In this document: in pieces, positions 63,522 to 64,000 of the stretch | How the letters are laid out: each line of letters opens with the position of its first letter | How positions within the stretch are numbered: the stretch's first letter is position 1 | From: Desulfuromonadales bacterium | GTDB lineage: Bacteria; Desulfobacterota; Desulfuromonadia; Desulfuromonadales; JAGXHI01 | Direction: 5' to 3' | Length of the DNA: 64,000 bases | Assembly (NCBI GenBank): GCA_024636295.1 | Contig: JAGXHI010000045.1 | Span: 1 to 64,000 of the forward strand | Notes under the pieces: model-generated | Told to the model about the DNA's origin: nothing | The model's input: only the letters and a program-made list of their open reading frames with translations | Databases searched by the model: none | Position numbers and translations under genes: made by a program

Positions 63522-64000
63522 ATGTCGTCGGAAGCCCAGTTCCAGATCCTTCACTTCCTGCGGGAGAAACGAGGTGAATTCGTTTCCGGCGAAGAGATCA
63601 GCCGCTCAATCGGAGTTTCCCGAGCGGCGGTCTGGAAGCGGGTCCGTCTGTTGCGGAGGCTCGGGTATTCGATCGAGGCAGTTACCTCCCGGGGATATCG
63701 CCTCCTGGCTTCGGCCGATACCCTGATCCCGGGTGAAATCCGCGAAGGACTGAAAACTCGCGTCATTGGTCAGAAAATCATCTATTTCGAAGAGACCGAC
63801 TCCACAAACATGCGAGCTCAGGAACTCGGCAGAAGCGGCGCCGTCGAAGGAACCGTGATCGTCTCGGATTGCCAGACTGCAGGACGGGGTCGGCTTGGAC
63901 GAAGCTGGGCCTCCCCCCCCGGGGTTAATCTCTATACTTCCGTGCTCCTGCGTCCGCCCATTCTCCCCCAGGAAAGCACTCAGCTCACGTTCCTCTCTGC
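63522..64000 (+). CDS. birA: Bifunctional biotin ligase/biotin operon repressor BirA, 5' part
   Basis: The first 159 codons are present and the gene runs off the right edge. An N-terminal winged helix (ILHFLREKRGEFVSGEEISR, SIGVSRAAVWKRVRLLRRLG) indicates the repressor form. The ligase domain begins with YFEETDSTNMRAQEL, and the biotinyl-AMP loop GRGRLGRSWASPPG is intact. GGAGGA precedes ATG 63522. It is absent from the track because it lacks a stop in the window. Confidence 0.95.
   Translation, partial: MSSEAQFQILHFLREKRGEFVSGEEISRSIGVSRAAVWKRVRLLRRLGYSIEAVTSRGYRLLASADTLIPGEIREGLKTRVIGQKIIYFEETDSTNMRAQELGRSGAVEGTVIVSDCQTAGRGRLGRSWASPPGVNLYTSVLLRPPILPQESTQLTFLS

Noticed and set aside
1-64000. 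tRNA genes, CRISPR arrays and insertion sequences
   Set aside because: No intergenic GGTTCRAATCC T-arm with matching acceptor stem, no regularly spaced repeats, and no transposase or terminal repeats were seen.

Overview
The window looks like a chromosomal segment of a mesophilic deltaproteobacterium of the Desulfuromonadales (Geobacter/Desulfuromonas/Pelobacter-like). The evidence is a type-B succinate dehydrogenase iron-sulfur subunit, c-type haem proteins (one fused to a DsbC-like protein), the secA-argJ neighbourhood, a short-form N-acetylglutamate synthase, a MucR-type zinc-finger regulator, and a receiver protein with a very long acidic linker. By eye GC is in the high 50s percent, with a few AT-rich patches. 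No tRNA, rRNA, IS element, prophage or CRISPR array was recognised.

Layout. 1-4.2 kb: frameshifted end of sdhB, a polyprenyl diphosphate synthase and a soluble four-PAS histidine kinase. 4.26-7.7 kb: a translationally coupled three-gene operon (C39-like cysteine peptidase, RLAN/RimK-type ATP-grasp ligase, GCS2-type ligase), predicted to make or modify an unknown peptide; this is the best candidate for an undescribed system. 7.8-16 kb: AmrS radical SAM enzyme, a hypothetical, a CPA2 antiporter, rarA, nadK, recN and short argA. 16-25.4 kb: M23 peptidase, methylmalonyl-CoA epimerase, secA, argJ, deoB, a degenerate receiver-PilZ protein, small exported and hypothetical proteins, mucR. 25.9-32 kb: receiver/acidic-linker protein, valS, an MFS transporter, a thioesterase.

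32-46 kb is accessory and partly decayed. It holds two Gln-rich exported proteins sharing a motif (one with an in-frame amber stop), an alcohol dehydrogenase remnant, a frameshifted tri-haem cytochrome, PfpI, a membrane histidine kinase, slyD, PEBP, a truncated hydrolase, folA, isoaspartyl peptidase, a phosphoesterase, a glyoxalase and a flavin-binding protein. A gene graveyard follows at 44.1-46.15 kb, with a methyltransferase fragment, a scrambled glycoside hydrolase and an inositol-phosphate synthase fragment around one intact histidine phosphatase.

46.1-64 kb returns to mostly ordinary genes: lipoprotein, sugE/gdx, Rho-N-like protein, mntP, haem-tagged DsbC-like protein, fabI, hflX, mltD-like transglycosylase, TPR and Smr proteins, RNase E/G with a structured leader, ABC-F protein, a ParA-like fusion, an OmpA lipoprotein, nadC and the start of birA. 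All functions are inferred from recognisable motifs and family knowledge; no database search was run.
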